NCBI GenBank assembly: GCA_041940305.1
Contig: JBGTSJ010000012.1
Span: 124,001-188,000, forward strand
Length of the DNA: 64,000 bases
Source: JBGTSJ01 sp041940305
GTDB taxonomy: Bacteria > Planctomycetota > Planctomycetia > Planctomycetales > Planctomycetaceae
Direction of reading: 5' to 3'
The first letter of the stretch is position 1. The number at the start of each line of letters is the position of its first letter. The notes beneath the pieces are model-generated. The model saw only the letters and a program-made list of their open reading frames with translations. It had not been told where the DNA came from and ran no database searches. Shown here piece after piece: positions 23,969 through 33,107 of this stretch. The position numbers were made by a program, and so were the translations under genes.

Positions 23969-26494
23969 ATGATGTCTGACTCCTCACCCGCGGCGCTGCT
24001 GGCCGGCTATACGCCGTTGGCCGGCCTGTATGATGAAACGCTTGATGCACAGGGTGCGCTGCGGGCGCACTGGCAGCCGCTCGTTTCCGACTTGAACGCG
24101 CTGGGCGGCCGCGAACTCGGACGCCGGTGGGAGCAGGCGCAGCGGCAGATCGCCGGCGACGGCGTCACATTCAACCCCCACGACGAAGACGGGGACGCGT
24201 CGCGGCCGTGGGTGCTGGACGCGATTCCGCTGGTGCTGCCGGAAGAGGAATGGAATGCGGTCACGTCGGGACTGGCCCAGCGGGCGCGGCTGCTGGACCT
24301 GGTGCTGCGGGACCTGTTCGGTCCGCAGCATCTGTTGCGGGACAAGGTCCTGCCGGCGGACGTCATCTTCGGAAATCCGGCGTACTGTCCCGCGTATGAG
24401 GGACTGCACGCCGGGATGAAGCGGTATCTGCACCTGTACGGGGCCGATCTGGCACGTGCTCCCGACGGACGCTGGCACGTGACGGGGGACCGCACTCGCG
24501 CACCGTTCGGATTGGGTTACGTGCTCGAGAATCGGATCGTGACGTCCCGCATGCTGCCGCGGGCGTTCCGCGATTGCCGCGTGCAGAGACTGGCACCGTT
24601 CTTCATCGAATTGCGGGAAACGCTGCGCGAGCAGGCGACTCGGTTCAAGGACAATCCGCGGATCGCTCTGTGGACCAAGGGGCCAACCAGTCGCTCGTAC
24701 TTCGAGGATGCGTATCTCGCGCGGTACCTGGGCTACACACTGGCCGAAGGGGGGGACCTGGCGGTTCGCGAGAACCGGGTGATGCTCAAAACGCTCGGCG
24801 GTCTGCTCCCCGTCGAAGTGCTGTTCCGCCGGCTTGATGATGAGGACTGCGATCCAGTCGAGCTCAACGCCGAATCGGTCCTGGGGATTTCAGGTCTGCT
24901 GGAAGTGATTCGCTCCGGGAACGTGGCGATCATCAACCCGCTGGGGAGCCGGATCGTCGAGTCGCCGATCCTGGAAGCATTCCTGCCCGACGCGTGCCGG
25001 TTCTTCCTTGCTGAAGACTTGAGACTACCGGCCGCTGCGACGTGGTGGTGCGGTCGCCCGGACTCGTTGCAGCATGTGCTCGACCATCTGGATGAGGTGG
25101 TGATCCGATCCGCGTTCCGCGTGGGAGACACGAAGCCGATCCGTCCGGCATTGCTGTCGGCCGAACAGAAGAGCGACCTGGTGCGGCAGCTGCACGCCCA
25201 GCCGGAGCGGTTTGTGGGCCAGGAGATCGTGCCGCGTTCGACGACGCCGTGCTGGTTGGCCGACGGCCCCTCGCCGTGGCACCTGGCGCTGCGCGCCTTC
25301 CTCGTCAGCAGTGGGGAAGGGTACACGGCATTGCCGGGAGGTCTGGCACGGATCAGCACGGATACGGCCATTCTGGACGACGCGATGACCTCCGGCGAGC
25401 GGAGCCAGGACGTCTGGATTCAGTCGGAGAAGCCGGTGCCGCCTGTCAGCCTGCTGACGGCGGCGGACGATGACGTCACGCTGCGGCGCACCGGCGCGGA
25501 GCTTCCGAGCCGCGTCGCCGACAACCTGTACTGGCTGGGCCGTTACATCGAGCGAGCGGAGGGTTCGGCGCGGCTGGTCCGCACCGTGCTCAATCTGCTG
25601 ACGAGCGAAGCGGAGCAACCTCCCGAACTGCGTCCACTGCTGCGGGCTCTCGCCGAACAGGGGCAGATCGAACCCGACTACGCCGTCAGCGAACTGAGCG
25701 AACCGCTGCCGGACGTCCGCGAGATTCTGCCCGAGGCGGTGTTCGATACGAAGCTGGAGCGGAGCGTCCGCTCATCCATCACCAAGGTGGTGCGGCTGGC
25801 CTCAATCGTCCGGGACCGCATCGCGATCGACATGTGGCGGACCGTCCGGCAGATCGATGAGGCGTGCCAGCGTCCGGCGGGACATTCGACGCTCGATGCG
25901 ACCGCCGTGTTGAACCTGCTCGACGACCTGATCACCGAGCTGATGGCGTTTGCAGGGCTGGCCGCCGAGAGCATGACCCGCACCCAAGGGTGGCGGTTTC
26001 TCGATCTGGGACGGCGCGTCGAACGCACCTGGCAGACAGCGATGCTGCTGCGTTCTACCGTGACTGAGAGAACCTCATACGAGCGGCAAGTGCTGGAGGC
26101 GGTCTTGCAGACGGCCGACAGCATCATGACCTATCGGTCCCGGTACCTCGCCACCGTGCAGGCGCCGGCCGTGCTCGACCTGCTGCTGACCGACGAGACG
26201 AATCCGCGCTCGATTGCTTATCAGCTTGTCGCCATTTCGACGCACGTCGATGACCTGCCCCGCAGCGAAACACAGGCCCTGCGCAGTCCGGAGCAGCGGA
26301 TGGCGCTCGCTTTACTGAACGCCGTGCGGCTGGCCGACGTCTTCGAACTCTGCCGGTCCGGCTCGGATGGGGAGCGCGAATCGCTCGATCGCCTGCTCAA
26401 GCGACTGTCCGACCAGTTGCCGCGACTGTCCGATGCCGTCTCCGGACGGTTCCTGATTCACGCGGGGCTTCCGCGGCACTTCGGGAAGTCGTAG
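23969..26494 (+). CDS. Circularly permuted ATP-grasp / alpha-E fusion protein
   Basis: An 841-residue chain with two parts seen as separate proteins earlier in this cluster. Residues 1 to about 490 match the circularly permuted ATP-grasp ligase: LGYVLENRIVTSRMLP, then RIALWTKGPTSRSYFEDAYLA, and the C-terminal ALPGGLARIS. From about residue 510 the alpha-E domain begins (LPSRVADNLYWLGRYIERAE), with a second conserved stretch FLDLGRRVERTWQTAMLL. The order equals that of the two stand-alone genes at the start of the cluster, so a duplication followed by fusion is the simplest history. The ATP-grasp halves are clearly diverged, so the two ligases probably act on different substrates or at different steps. 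ATG 23972 is an alternative start. Confidence 0.92.
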   Translation: MMSDSSPAALLAGYTPLAGLYDETLDAQGALRAHWQPLVSDLNALGGRELGRRWEQAQRQIAGDGVTFNPHDEDGDASRPWVLDAIPLVLPEEEWNAVTSGLAQRARLLDLVLRDLFGPQHLLRDKVLPADVIFGNPAYCPAYEGLHAGMKRYLHLYGADLARAPDGRWHVTGDRTRAPFGLGYVLENRIVTSRMLPRAFRDCRVQRLAPFFIELRETLREQATRFKDNPRIALWTKGPTSRSYFEDAYLARYLGYTLAEGGDLAVRENRVMLKTLGGLLPVEVLFRRLDDEDCDPVELNAESVLGISGLLEVIRSGNVAIINPLGSRIVESPILEAFLPDACRFFLAEDLRLPAAATWWCGRPDSLQHVLDHLDEVVIRSAFRVGDTKPIRPALLSAEQKSDLVRQLHAQPERFVGQEIVPRSTTPCWLADGPSPWHLALRAFLVSSGEGYTALPGGLARISTDTAILDDAMTSGERSQDVWIQSEKPVPPVSLLTAADDDVTLRRTGAELPSRVADNLYWLGRYIERAEGSARLVRTVLNLLTSEAEQPPELRPLLRALAEQGQIEPDYAVSELSEPLPDVREILPEAVFDTKLERSVRSSITKVVRLASIVRDRIAIDMWRTVRQIDEACQRPAGHSTLDATAVLNLLDDLITELMAFAGLAAESMTRTQGWRFLDLGRRVERTWQTAMLLRSTVTERTSYERQVLEAVLQTADSIMTYRSRYLATVQAPAVLDLLLTDETNPRSIAYQLVAISTHVDDLPRSETQALRSPEQRMALALLNAVRLADVFELCRSGSDGERESLDRLLKRLSDQLPRLSDAVSGRFLIHAGLPRHFGKS

Positions 26495-26586
26495 TCGCAG
26501 GTTCGCTGCGTGTGCCGTCCGCTGGGCGAGATGCATCATCGGCGTCCGATTCCAATCCAGAATGCAGATTGGAATCGAGCGCGAAA

Positions 26587-27309
26587 CTAATCTTCCCGCC
26601 GGCGTTGACGCCATTCGCTGATTCGGTCGCGGAAACCGTCTGTCAGCGTCACGGCGGCGGGCGGGCCGTGCAGGAAGACGACTCCGTCGACCCGGCTGAG
26701 GTCCGGCAGGACGCGCTCCCAGTCGACCTGCGGATGCTCATCGATGACTTCGGCAAGATTCACCTTGCCTCCGGACTTCAGCGACCTGGCGATCAACTCG
26801 GTCATCGCTTCCCGGTCGCAGCGCTGCCACTGCAGGGAGCAGCGCATGAGCCTCCATGACGTTGCCAACAGTGCCGGGCCCGCCAGGGTGAACGTGCTGA
26901 TCACCTTGACAAAGGCGTGCGCGGTCCTGGGTCCGGCCGCCAGTGCGAGAAAGGGTGAGCCGAGGCCATGCGCTGCAATCCGGGCCGTGAGCACCCGACC
27001 GCGCGACTCCACTTCCAGCTTCTGCAAGTGGTCCCAATCCGCCCAGGCATACGCGACAAACAGCAGCGCCATCAGGCTCCACGTGAGCACCGGCACGGCG
27101 ACGGCCGCGGTGCGGAGCGACATTCCGAACGACACCGTCAGAAAGTAGAGGATGCCCTGCAGCAGGTAGTAGGTGACGACGAGCACCACGATTCCCGCGA
27201 GCAAGGCGCCCACCGCCCCGGCGACGCTCAAGATCGTCTGCTGGCGGGTATAACCATCGAGCCACTCGAGGACGAGGCGCGAGACCGACGATCGGAACTT
27301 CTTTCTCAT
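26587..27309 (-). CDS. Membrane protein of unknown function
   Basis: A 240-residue product with two strong membrane helices, at about residues 27-50 (SVAGAVGALLAGIVVLVVTYYL) and 65-87 (LRTAAVAVPVLTWSLMALLFVAY). A long soluble C-terminal half follows, with a weak third hydrophobic stretch near 120-150. The C-terminal 60 residues (WERVLPDLSRVDGVVFLHG, then RDRISEWRQRRRED) look folded but match no family I recognise. The gene is transcribed toward the fused ATP-grasp/alpha-E gene and ends 92 nt from it. No operon partner. Confidence 0.6.
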   Translation of the reverse strand: MRKKFRSSVSRLVLEWLDGYTRQQTILSVAGAVGALLAGIVVLVVTYYLLQGILYFLTVSFGMSLRTAAVAVPVLTWSLMALLFVAYAWADWDHLQKLEVESRGRVLTARIAAHGLGSPFLALAAGPRTAHAFVKVISTFTLAGPALLATSWRLMRCSLQWQRCDREAMTELIARSLKSGGKVNLAEVIDEHPQVDWERVLPDLSRVDGVVFLHGPPAAVTLTDGFRDRISEWRQRRRED

Positions 27310-27709
27310 GGCCCAGTGATTGTTTTCGCGAAGGGGACTCGTGTTCGGTCATGGAACCGACTGAGACGGGCGGGGCGAATCGTACATTGAGTGACGTCGC
27401 TCGGCACGCGTTGCTTTGCGCGTCGCGAAGCACGCGGGACGGAATGCCGTCTTGAAGATTGAAGCAACAAAGGGCGTGTGGGTTGGACGGGCTGCCCTAC
27501 GGAGGTGAATCGGAGAGTGCTGTGAGGCACTCGGTCCTTGCTGACGCGGCGGAATACCGGGCGGAGATTGCATCCAACAGGAATGGTTCGAACGAGGAGG
27601 CGGATCTGCTTACAATCGGTGACGACGATGGCGGCGGCGAAGATACTCAAAGATTCTCAGGCTGCGGGCGAATTCCCTGGCGGGGCGGGGCACAATAGGA
27701 GGGGGCGGC
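27310..27709. other. Divergent intergenic region, 400 nt
   Basis: It separates the minus-strand membrane protein from the DUF4126 gene. A TACAAT hexamer occurs at 27612-27617, without a good -35 partner. No RNA gene, repeat or conserved frame recognised. Confidence 0.4.
27697..27702 (+). promoter_or_regulatory. Strong Shine-Dalgarno deciding a GTG start
   Basis: AGGAGG lies 7 nt before GTG 27710, which fixes the start of the DUF4126 gene at a non-ATG codon. Confidence 0.85.
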
Positions 27710-28312
27710 GTGGAGCTTTCGATCGGCATCCTGATCGGGATCGGTCTGGCATCGGCCTGCGGGTTCCGCGTGTTCGTACCGCTGCTGGGGACAAGCCTGG
27801 CCTCGATGAGCGGGCAGCTGGAGCTGGCGCCGGGGTTCGACTGGATCGGTTCGCCGGTGGCGGCTGTCTGTTTCGGGACAGCGACGCTGCTGGAGATTGT
27901 CGGGTTCTATGTGCCGTGGCTCGACAACCTGCTCGATACGATCGCTACGCCTGCGGCGGCGATTGCAGGGACGATTCTGACCGCGTCTATGGTGGCCGAC
28001 ATTTCGCCGTTCATGAAGTGGACGCTGGCCGTGATCGCCGGCGGCGGGGTCGCGGGGACGATCCAGGGAGGGACGGCGCTGCTGCGAGGCGCTTCGACCG
28101 GCACCACGGGGGGGACCGGAAATCCGATCCTGTCGACGATTGAACTGGCGGGCTCGATCGTGATGACGATCCTGGCGTTCGTCGTGCCGGTGCTGGCGGC
28201 GCTGCTGGGGATTGCGATGCTGGTGTGCGGCATCATCCTGTTTCGCCGGATGCTGCGATGGTTGCGCGGGCGTGCCGAGCAGACGGCTCCACAGGTTTCT
28301 CCGGCGGCCTGA
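27710..28312 (+). CDS. DUF4126 membrane protein
   Basis: A 200-residue, strongly hydrophobic protein starting at GTG with a near-perfect Shine-Dalgarno. The opening GIGLASACGFRVFVPLLG and the later GGGVAGTIQGGTALLRG match the DUF4126 pattern. There are four to five predicted helices (about residues 3-22, 45-65, 78-100, 105-125 and 140-175), a Gly/Thr-rich loop (STGTTGGTGNP) and a basic C-terminus (FRRMLRWLRGR). The function of DUF4126 is unknown. The next gene starts 49 nt downstream on the same strand, so co-transcription with the amidohydrolases is possible. Confidence 0.85.
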   Translation: MELSIGILIGIGLASACGFRVFVPLLGTSLASMSGQLELAPGFDWIGSPVAAVCFGTATLLEIVGFYVPWLDNLLDTIATPAAAIAGTILTASMVADISPFMKWTLAVIAGGGVAGTIQGGTALLRGASTGTTGGTGNPILSTIELAGSIVMTILAFVVPVLAALLGIAMLVCGIILFRRMLRWLRGRAEQTAPQVSPAA

Positions 28313-28361
28313 TCCGATTGACGTTTCCTGACCGCTTCTCTCACAGACCTGCGGGCGGCCG

Positions 28362-29147
28362 ATGATCTGGGACCTGCACTGCCACCTCAGCGGCGTTGAC
28401 GGTCAGACGCCTGATGAGCGGATCGCACAGCTGATTTCGGTGGCGGACCGCATGGGCGTGCAGCGGCTCGTGTTCTTCATGGGATATCCGTTTGAGACGG
28501 ACCCGTCGCCCGAGGAACTGCGGCGTCAGAACGATCAGGTCCTGCAGGCGCTGGCACATTGGCATGACCGGGCATTCGGGTTTGCCTACGTCAGTCCGCG
28601 TCACATCGAGGCGAGCCTGGCGGAGATTGATCGTTGTGTGCGGGACGGTCCAATGGTCGGGATCAAGCTGTGGGTGGCGATGCGCTGTCACGAGCCGGCG
28701 CTCGATCCGTTGATCAACCGCTGTGCAGAACTGCAGGCGGCGGTGTTTCAGCACACGTGGTTTAAGGCGGCAGGGAATCTGCCGGGGGAATCGACGCCGG
28801 ATGACCTGGCACAACTGGCGGCGCGTCATCCGGAAACGCCGTTGATCTGCGGGCACACGGGGGGGGACTGGGAGCTGGGGATTCGTGCGATCCGTCATTT
28901 GCCGAATGTTTCCATCGGCATCGGCGGTTCGGATCCGTGCGCCGGCTTCGTCGAGATGGCGGTGCGGGAACTGGGCGCGGAGCGGGTCATCTACGGCAGC
29001 GACATCGGCGGACGGAGTTTTTCTTCGCAGCTGGCGAAAGCGACGGGAGCGGCCCTCACGCCGCATGAGCGGTCATTGATTCTGGGGCTGAACCTCAAGC
29101 GGATGCTGACCCCCATCCTCCGCAGCAAGGGTGTGCGGCTTGATTAA
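28362..29147 (+). CDS. Amidohydrolase-family metal-dependent hydrolase
   Basis: A 261-residue TIM-barrel protein of the amidohydrolase-2 group. The N-terminal metal motif DLHCH gives His6 and His8. GIKLW supplies a candidate active-site Lys, QHTW and CGHTGGDW give later His ligands, and YGSDIGG supplies the C-terminal Asp. All expected metal ligands are therefore present. There is no signal peptide, so it should be cytoplasmic. Decarboxylation or hydrolysis of a small carboxylated or lactone substrate is typical of the group, but the substrate cannot be read from sequence. The gene is followed after 24 nt by a shorter relative that lacks these ligands, and the two are probably co-expressed. 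Confidence 0.85.
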   Translation: MIWDLHCHLSGVDGQTPDERIAQLISVADRMGVQRLVFFMGYPFETDPSPEELRRQNDQVLQALAHWHDRAFGFAYVSPRHIEASLAEIDRCVRDGPMVGIKLWVAMRCHEPALDPLINRCAELQAAVFQHTWFKAAGNLPGESTPDDLAQLAARHPETPLICGHTGGDWELGIRAIRHLPNVSIGIGGSDPCAGFVEMAVRELGAERVIYGSDIGGRSFSSQLAKATGAALTPHERSLILGLNLKRMLTPILRSKGVRLD

Positions 29148-29171
29148 CTCCAGAGCGGTGCACTTCGTCCG

Positions 29172-29939
29172 ATGATCGACACCAATGTTTACCTGTCCCG
29201 CTGGCCGACACGGCGTCTTGCGCTGGACGAGCCCGCCGCGCTGGTCGAGAAACTGCAGATATTGGGGGTGACGTCCGCGTGGGCCGGCACACTGGACGGG
29301 CTGCTGCACAAGGATTTGACGGCTGCAAACCAGCGGCTGGCCGAGGACTGCCGGGATCAGGGGGCTGGAGTGCTGCTGCCGTTTGGAAGCGTGAATCCTG
29401 CGCTGCCCGGATGGAGCGATGATCTGCGGCGCTGCCACGAGCAGCACGGGATGCGGGGCATCCGGCTGCATCCCGGTTACCACGGCTACGGCCTGGATGA
29501 TCCGCGTTTTGCGGAGTTGCTGGATCTGGCGGCCGAGCGGAACCTGATCGTCCAGATTGCGATCCGGATGGAGGATGAGCGGACACAGCACCCGCTACTG
29601 CGCGTGTCGCACGTGGACACCGCGCCGCTCCCGGACCTGCTTCAGGTGCGCCCCGGGCTGCGGTGCATTCTGCTGAATGCGCTGCGCGACGTGCAGGGAC
29701 CTGTGCTGGAGGCGGTGGCCGCGTGCGAGAACGCGTTTGTCGAGATTGCAATGCTGGAGGGAGTCGCCGGGCTGGAGCCGTTCCTCACGCGATTCCCGCT
29801 GCCGCGCGTGCTGCTGGGGACCTACGCGCCCGTCTTTTATCCGGAGTCGGCGATCCTCAAACTGGACGAGTCGGAACTGGGGGATGCGCGGCGCAATGCG
29901 ATCGCAACGGCCAACGCTGAGCGGCTGCTGTCGCCATAG
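29172..29939 (+). CDS. Amidohydrolase-like protein with degenerate metal site
   Basis: A 255-residue protein with the same overall layout as its upstream neighbour, but with the metal motif changed. The D-x-H-x-H position reads DTNVY (Asn5, Tyr7), and the C-terminal G-S-D position reads LLGTYAPVFY, so both His ligands and the Asp are gone. IRLHPGYHGYG keeps the barrel pattern seen in the family. The protein may bind a substrate without hydrolysing it, regulate or pair with the upstream enzyme, or use different chemistry. The reading frame is intact and the codon use ordinary, so it is not a decaying pseudogene. Confidence 0.75.
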   Translation: MIDTNVYLSRWPTRRLALDEPAALVEKLQILGVTSAWAGTLDGLLHKDLTAANQRLAEDCRDQGAGVLLPFGSVNPALPGWSDDLRRCHEQHGMRGIRLHPGYHGYGLDDPRFAELLDLAAERNLIVQIAIRMEDERTQHPLLRVSHVDTAPLPDLLQVRPGLRCILLNALRDVQGPVLEAVAACENAFVEIAMLEGVAGLEPFLTRFPLPRVLLGTYAPVFYPESAILKLDESELGDARRNAIATANAERLLSP

Positions 29940-30068
29940 CGGACGGACCGAATCGCGTCGTAGTGTCTGCTGCGGAACAGGGCGCGCGATTGGCGATGCT
30001 CGCGCGCCGGCGATAGAGTGGCACATCATACGGAGACGCCCCGGAGCTACGAGTCATCGAGAGACGCC

Positions 30069-32957
30069 ATGCGCTGTACTCACTCACTTTCGCTTTCAGT
30101 CCGGATCGGAGTCTGCGGGATGCTGGCACTGACAAACGCCGACGCTGTGCGGGCCGACGACCGATTCGACCTGGTCATTCGGGGTGGGCGGATTGTCGAC
30201 GGCACCGGCGCTCCGTGGTATCGCGCCGACGTCGCGGTGGATGACGGTCGCATCGTGGGGATCGGCCGCTTTGAGGACGAAGAGGCGGAGCGGGTCATCG
30301 ATGCCACCGGGCTTGTCGTTTGCCCCGGCTTTATCGACATGATGGGGCAGACCGCCGAGCCGTTCCTCGAGCATCCGGAGACGGCGCTGAACCTGCTCAC
30401 GCAGGGGGTGACGACGATCAACGCCGGCGAGGGGCATTCGCCGGCGCCGGTCGAGCCTCGGGATGCGGACGACCGTCGCTGGCGGTCGTTCGCGGAGTAC
30501 TTTCTGCTGCTGGAGCAGGCGGGGCTGCCGGTGAACGTGGCCCAGACGGTGGGGCATACGGAGGTTCGTCGCGTGGTGCTGGGGGAGATCGACCGCCGGC
30601 CAAGCGAGGATGAACTGCAGCAGATGCAGCAGCATGTCCGGACGGCGATGGAAGACGGGACGATCGGGCTTTCGACGGCGCTCATCTATCCGCCCGCCAC
30701 GTACGCGACGACGGAGGAGATTGCGGCGCTGGCGGCCGTCGTGGGTGAGTCGGGGGGAAGATATTACACGCACATGCGGAATGAGGGGGACCGGCTGCTG
30801 GAGGCGATCGACGAGGCATTGGAGATCGGCCGGACGGGGCAGGTTCCCGTGCACATTTTTCATCTGAAGGCGGCGGGACGGCAGAACTGGGGGAAGATCG
30901 ACGAAGCAGTGGCGCGGATCCGGGCCGCGCGGCGATCGGGCCAGCAGGTGACGGCCGACATTTATCCGTACGTCAATAACGGGCTCGGAATCGAGGCGTT
31001 CATCCATCCGCGGAACTTTGCGGAAGGACGGGACGTGCTGCTGCGTCAGCTGGACGATCCGGACGTGCGGGCCCGCATCCGCCGGGAGATGGAGACCGAA
31101 GAGGGATGGGAGAACTGGTTCCGTCACGTGGGGTTCGACTGGGGCAAGGTGTCGCTGGGGAGCATCGGGGCCGAGGAGTATCGCGAGCACAATGGGCGGA
31201 CCATTGCACAGATCGCGTCGGCGACGGACGGCGACCCGTGGGACGTGTTCTTCACGAACGTGCGGCATGGAGCGTTCGCGATGCCGGAAAGCATGTCCGA
31301 AGCCAACGTGATCAAGGCGATGCAGCAGGACTTCATCTCCTACTGCACCGACGTCGGTCCGGATTCCGGGTCGGGGATCGCATCGCATCCGCGGGCGTAC
31401 GGGGCGTTCCCCCGCGTGCTGTCGCGGTATGTCCGCGAACTGGGCGTGGTGTCGCTGGAACGCGCGATTGCTCAGGCGACATCCGTCGCCGCCAACGAGA
31501 TCATGGCGTACGACCGGGGGCGGATTGCGATCGGGCAGGCGGCTGATATCGCGATCTTCGATGCCGACCTCATCGCGGATCGGGCGACGTTTGGAGATCC
31601 GCATGCATCCTCGCAGGGGATGAAATACGTGCTGGTCAACGGCGTCGTCGTGCTGGAAGAGGGGGCCTATACCGATGCGAAGCCGGGCCGCGTCCTGCGC
31701 GGTCCGGGATACCGCCGGGACCTGGCGCCATCTCGCGTCTTGACCGGGACCGAGGTTCCGCAACTGCGGCACTTCGACTCGCTCATGCAGTCGTTTCTGG
31801 ATCAGCACAGCGTGCCGGGGGCGGCCCTCGCGCTCGTGCACGACGGCCGACTCGTGTTTGCGAGAGGTTACGGCTATGCGGACATTCACAATCGTGAGCC
31901 GGCGACGGCGGAGCATCTGTTCCGCATTGCCAGCATCTCAAAACCGGTGACCGCAATTGCGATCCTGCAACTCGTCGAGCAGGGAAAACTGTCGCTCGAC
32001 GACAGGGTGTTCGACATTCTGACGGGGTACGAGCCGCACCTGGAGGACGGGCAGGAACCGGATCCGAGACTGCGGGATGTCACGATCCGTCAACTGCTGC
32101 AACACACGGGGGGCTGGGACCGGGACAAGTCGTTCGATCCGATGTTCGAGGCCGTGCGGTTTGCCGAAGAACTCAGAATTCCGGCGCCGGCCGGACCAGA
32201 CGACGTCATTCGCTGCATGCTGGGCCGGCCGCTGGACTTCGATCCGGGTGAGCGGTACGCGTACTCGAACTTCGGCTATTGCCTGCTGGGGCGCGTCATT
32301 GAGCGCGCCACCGGGGAGCAGTACGAGGGGCTCGTGCAGACGCGCGTGCTGCAGCCGCTGGGGATCACCGACATGCGTATCGGCGCGACGCGACCGGACG
32401 GCCGAGCCGCGGGGGAGGTTCGATACTATGAGGCCGAGCAGGGAACGTCGGTTTTCAGCGATCAGCTTGGGCAACCGGTGGCCTGGCCTTACGGCGCCTG
32501 GAACCTGGAGGCGATGGATTCCCACGGCGCGTGGATTGCGTCCGCCGTCGATCTGGCCCGGATCGCCGTGGCGTTCGATGACCCCGAGAAGTGTTGCCTG
32601 CTGAGCGGTGGGTCGATTCGCTGCATGCACGAACGCCCGCCCGGCAATGTGTCGCTCAACGAGGAGGGTGAGCCGGAGCCGACCTATTACAGTCTGGGTT
32701 GGATGGTGCGCGAAGTGGAGGGGCCGCAGCGTATCAACACGTGGCATACCGGATCGCTGGCCGGCACGGCGACGCTGCTGGTGCGCCGGCATGACGGGAA
32801 CCATTTCGCCATCGTGTTGAACGCCCGCCGGGCGCCGGACATCACTCATCTGGCCCGCGCGATCGATCCGCTGCTGCACGAAGCGATCGACCAGGTCCGG
32901 GAATGGCCCGAACATGACCTGTTCACAGCGGCGCGGGGCGACGACACTGAGCGATGA
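30069..32957 (+). CDS. Secreted D-aminoacylase-type amidohydrolase fused to beta-lactamase-type serine hydrolase
   Basis: The start was set at ATG 30069, giving 962 residues and a clean signal peptide ending near ADAVRA. Residues about 35-560 resemble N-acyl-D-amino-acid deacylases: GRIVDGTGAPWYRADVAV, then CPGFIDMMGQ, then YTHMRNEGD, VHIFHLKAAG and CTDVGPDSGSG. The usual H-x-H after PGFID is replaced by M-M-G-Q, as in a known subfamily, so only part of the metal site is visible. Residues about 590-950 are a class C beta-lactamase/penicillin-binding fold with SxxK at Ser622-Lys625, YSN at 732-734 and HTG at 893-895, all three serine-hydrolase boxes. Outside the cytoplasm it could act on D-amino-acid-containing peptides, such as peptidoglycan fragments. 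That role is inference. Confidence 0.88.
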   Translation: MRCTHSLSLSVRIGVCGMLALTNADAVRADDRFDLVIRGGRIVDGTGAPWYRADVAVDDGRIVGIGRFEDEEAERVIDATGLVVCPGFIDMMGQTAEPFLEHPETALNLLTQGVTTINAGEGHSPAPVEPRDADDRRWRSFAEYFLLLEQAGLPVNVAQTVGHTEVRRVVLGEIDRRPSEDELQQMQQHVRTAMEDGTIGLSTALIYPPATYATTEEIAALAAVVGESGGRYYTHMRNEGDRLLEAIDEALEIGRTGQVPVHIFHLKAAGRQNWGKIDEAVARIRAARRSGQQVTADIYPYVNNGLGIEAFIHPRNFAEGRDVLLRQLDDPDVRARIRREMETEEGWENWFRHVGFDWGKVSLGSIGAEEYREHNGRTIAQIASATDGDPWDVFFTNVRHGAFAMPESMSEANVIKAMQQDFISYCTDVGPDSGSGIASHPRAYGAFPRVLSRYVRELGVVSLERAIAQATSVAANEIMAYDRGRIAIGQAADIAIFDADLIADRATFGDPHASSQGMKYVLVNGVVVLEEGAYTDAKPGRVLRGPGYRRDLAPSRVLTGTEVPQLRHFDSLMQSFLDQHSVPGAALALVHDGRLVFARGYGYADIHNREPATAEHLFRIASISKPVTAIAILQLVEQGKLSLDDRVFDILTGYEPHLEDGQEPDPRLRDVTIRQLLQHTGGWDRDKSFDPMFEAVRFAEELRIPAPAGPDDVIRCMLGRPLDFDPGERYAYSNFGYCLLGRVIERATGEQYEGLVQTRVLQPLGITDMRIGATRPDGRAAGEVRYYEAEQGTSVFSDQLGQPVAWPYGAWNLEAMDSHGAWIASAVDLARIAVAFDDPEKCCLLSGGSIRCMHERPPGNVSLNEEGEPEPTYYSLGWMVREVEGPQRINTWHTGSLAGTATLLVRRHDGNHFAIVLNARRAPDITHLARAIDPLLHEAIDQVREWPEHDLFTAARGDDTER

Positions 32958-33107
32958 CGTCGGACGGCGGCGCGGCAGTGCGGTTCCCGGCATGCGGGGC
33001 GAGTCGCAGCCGTTGCCGGCGATTGACCCGCCAACAACAGAGTCACAATCCGCATCGGGCAACGCGCCGGCGACGCGGACCGAACCTGACAACGGACTGG
33101 ATTTCGC

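Noticed and set aside
30096..31916. A 606-codon minus-strand frame opposite the D-aminoacylase fusion
   Set aside because: No domain, Arg/His/Pro-rich, and fully covered by a recognised gene on the other strand.
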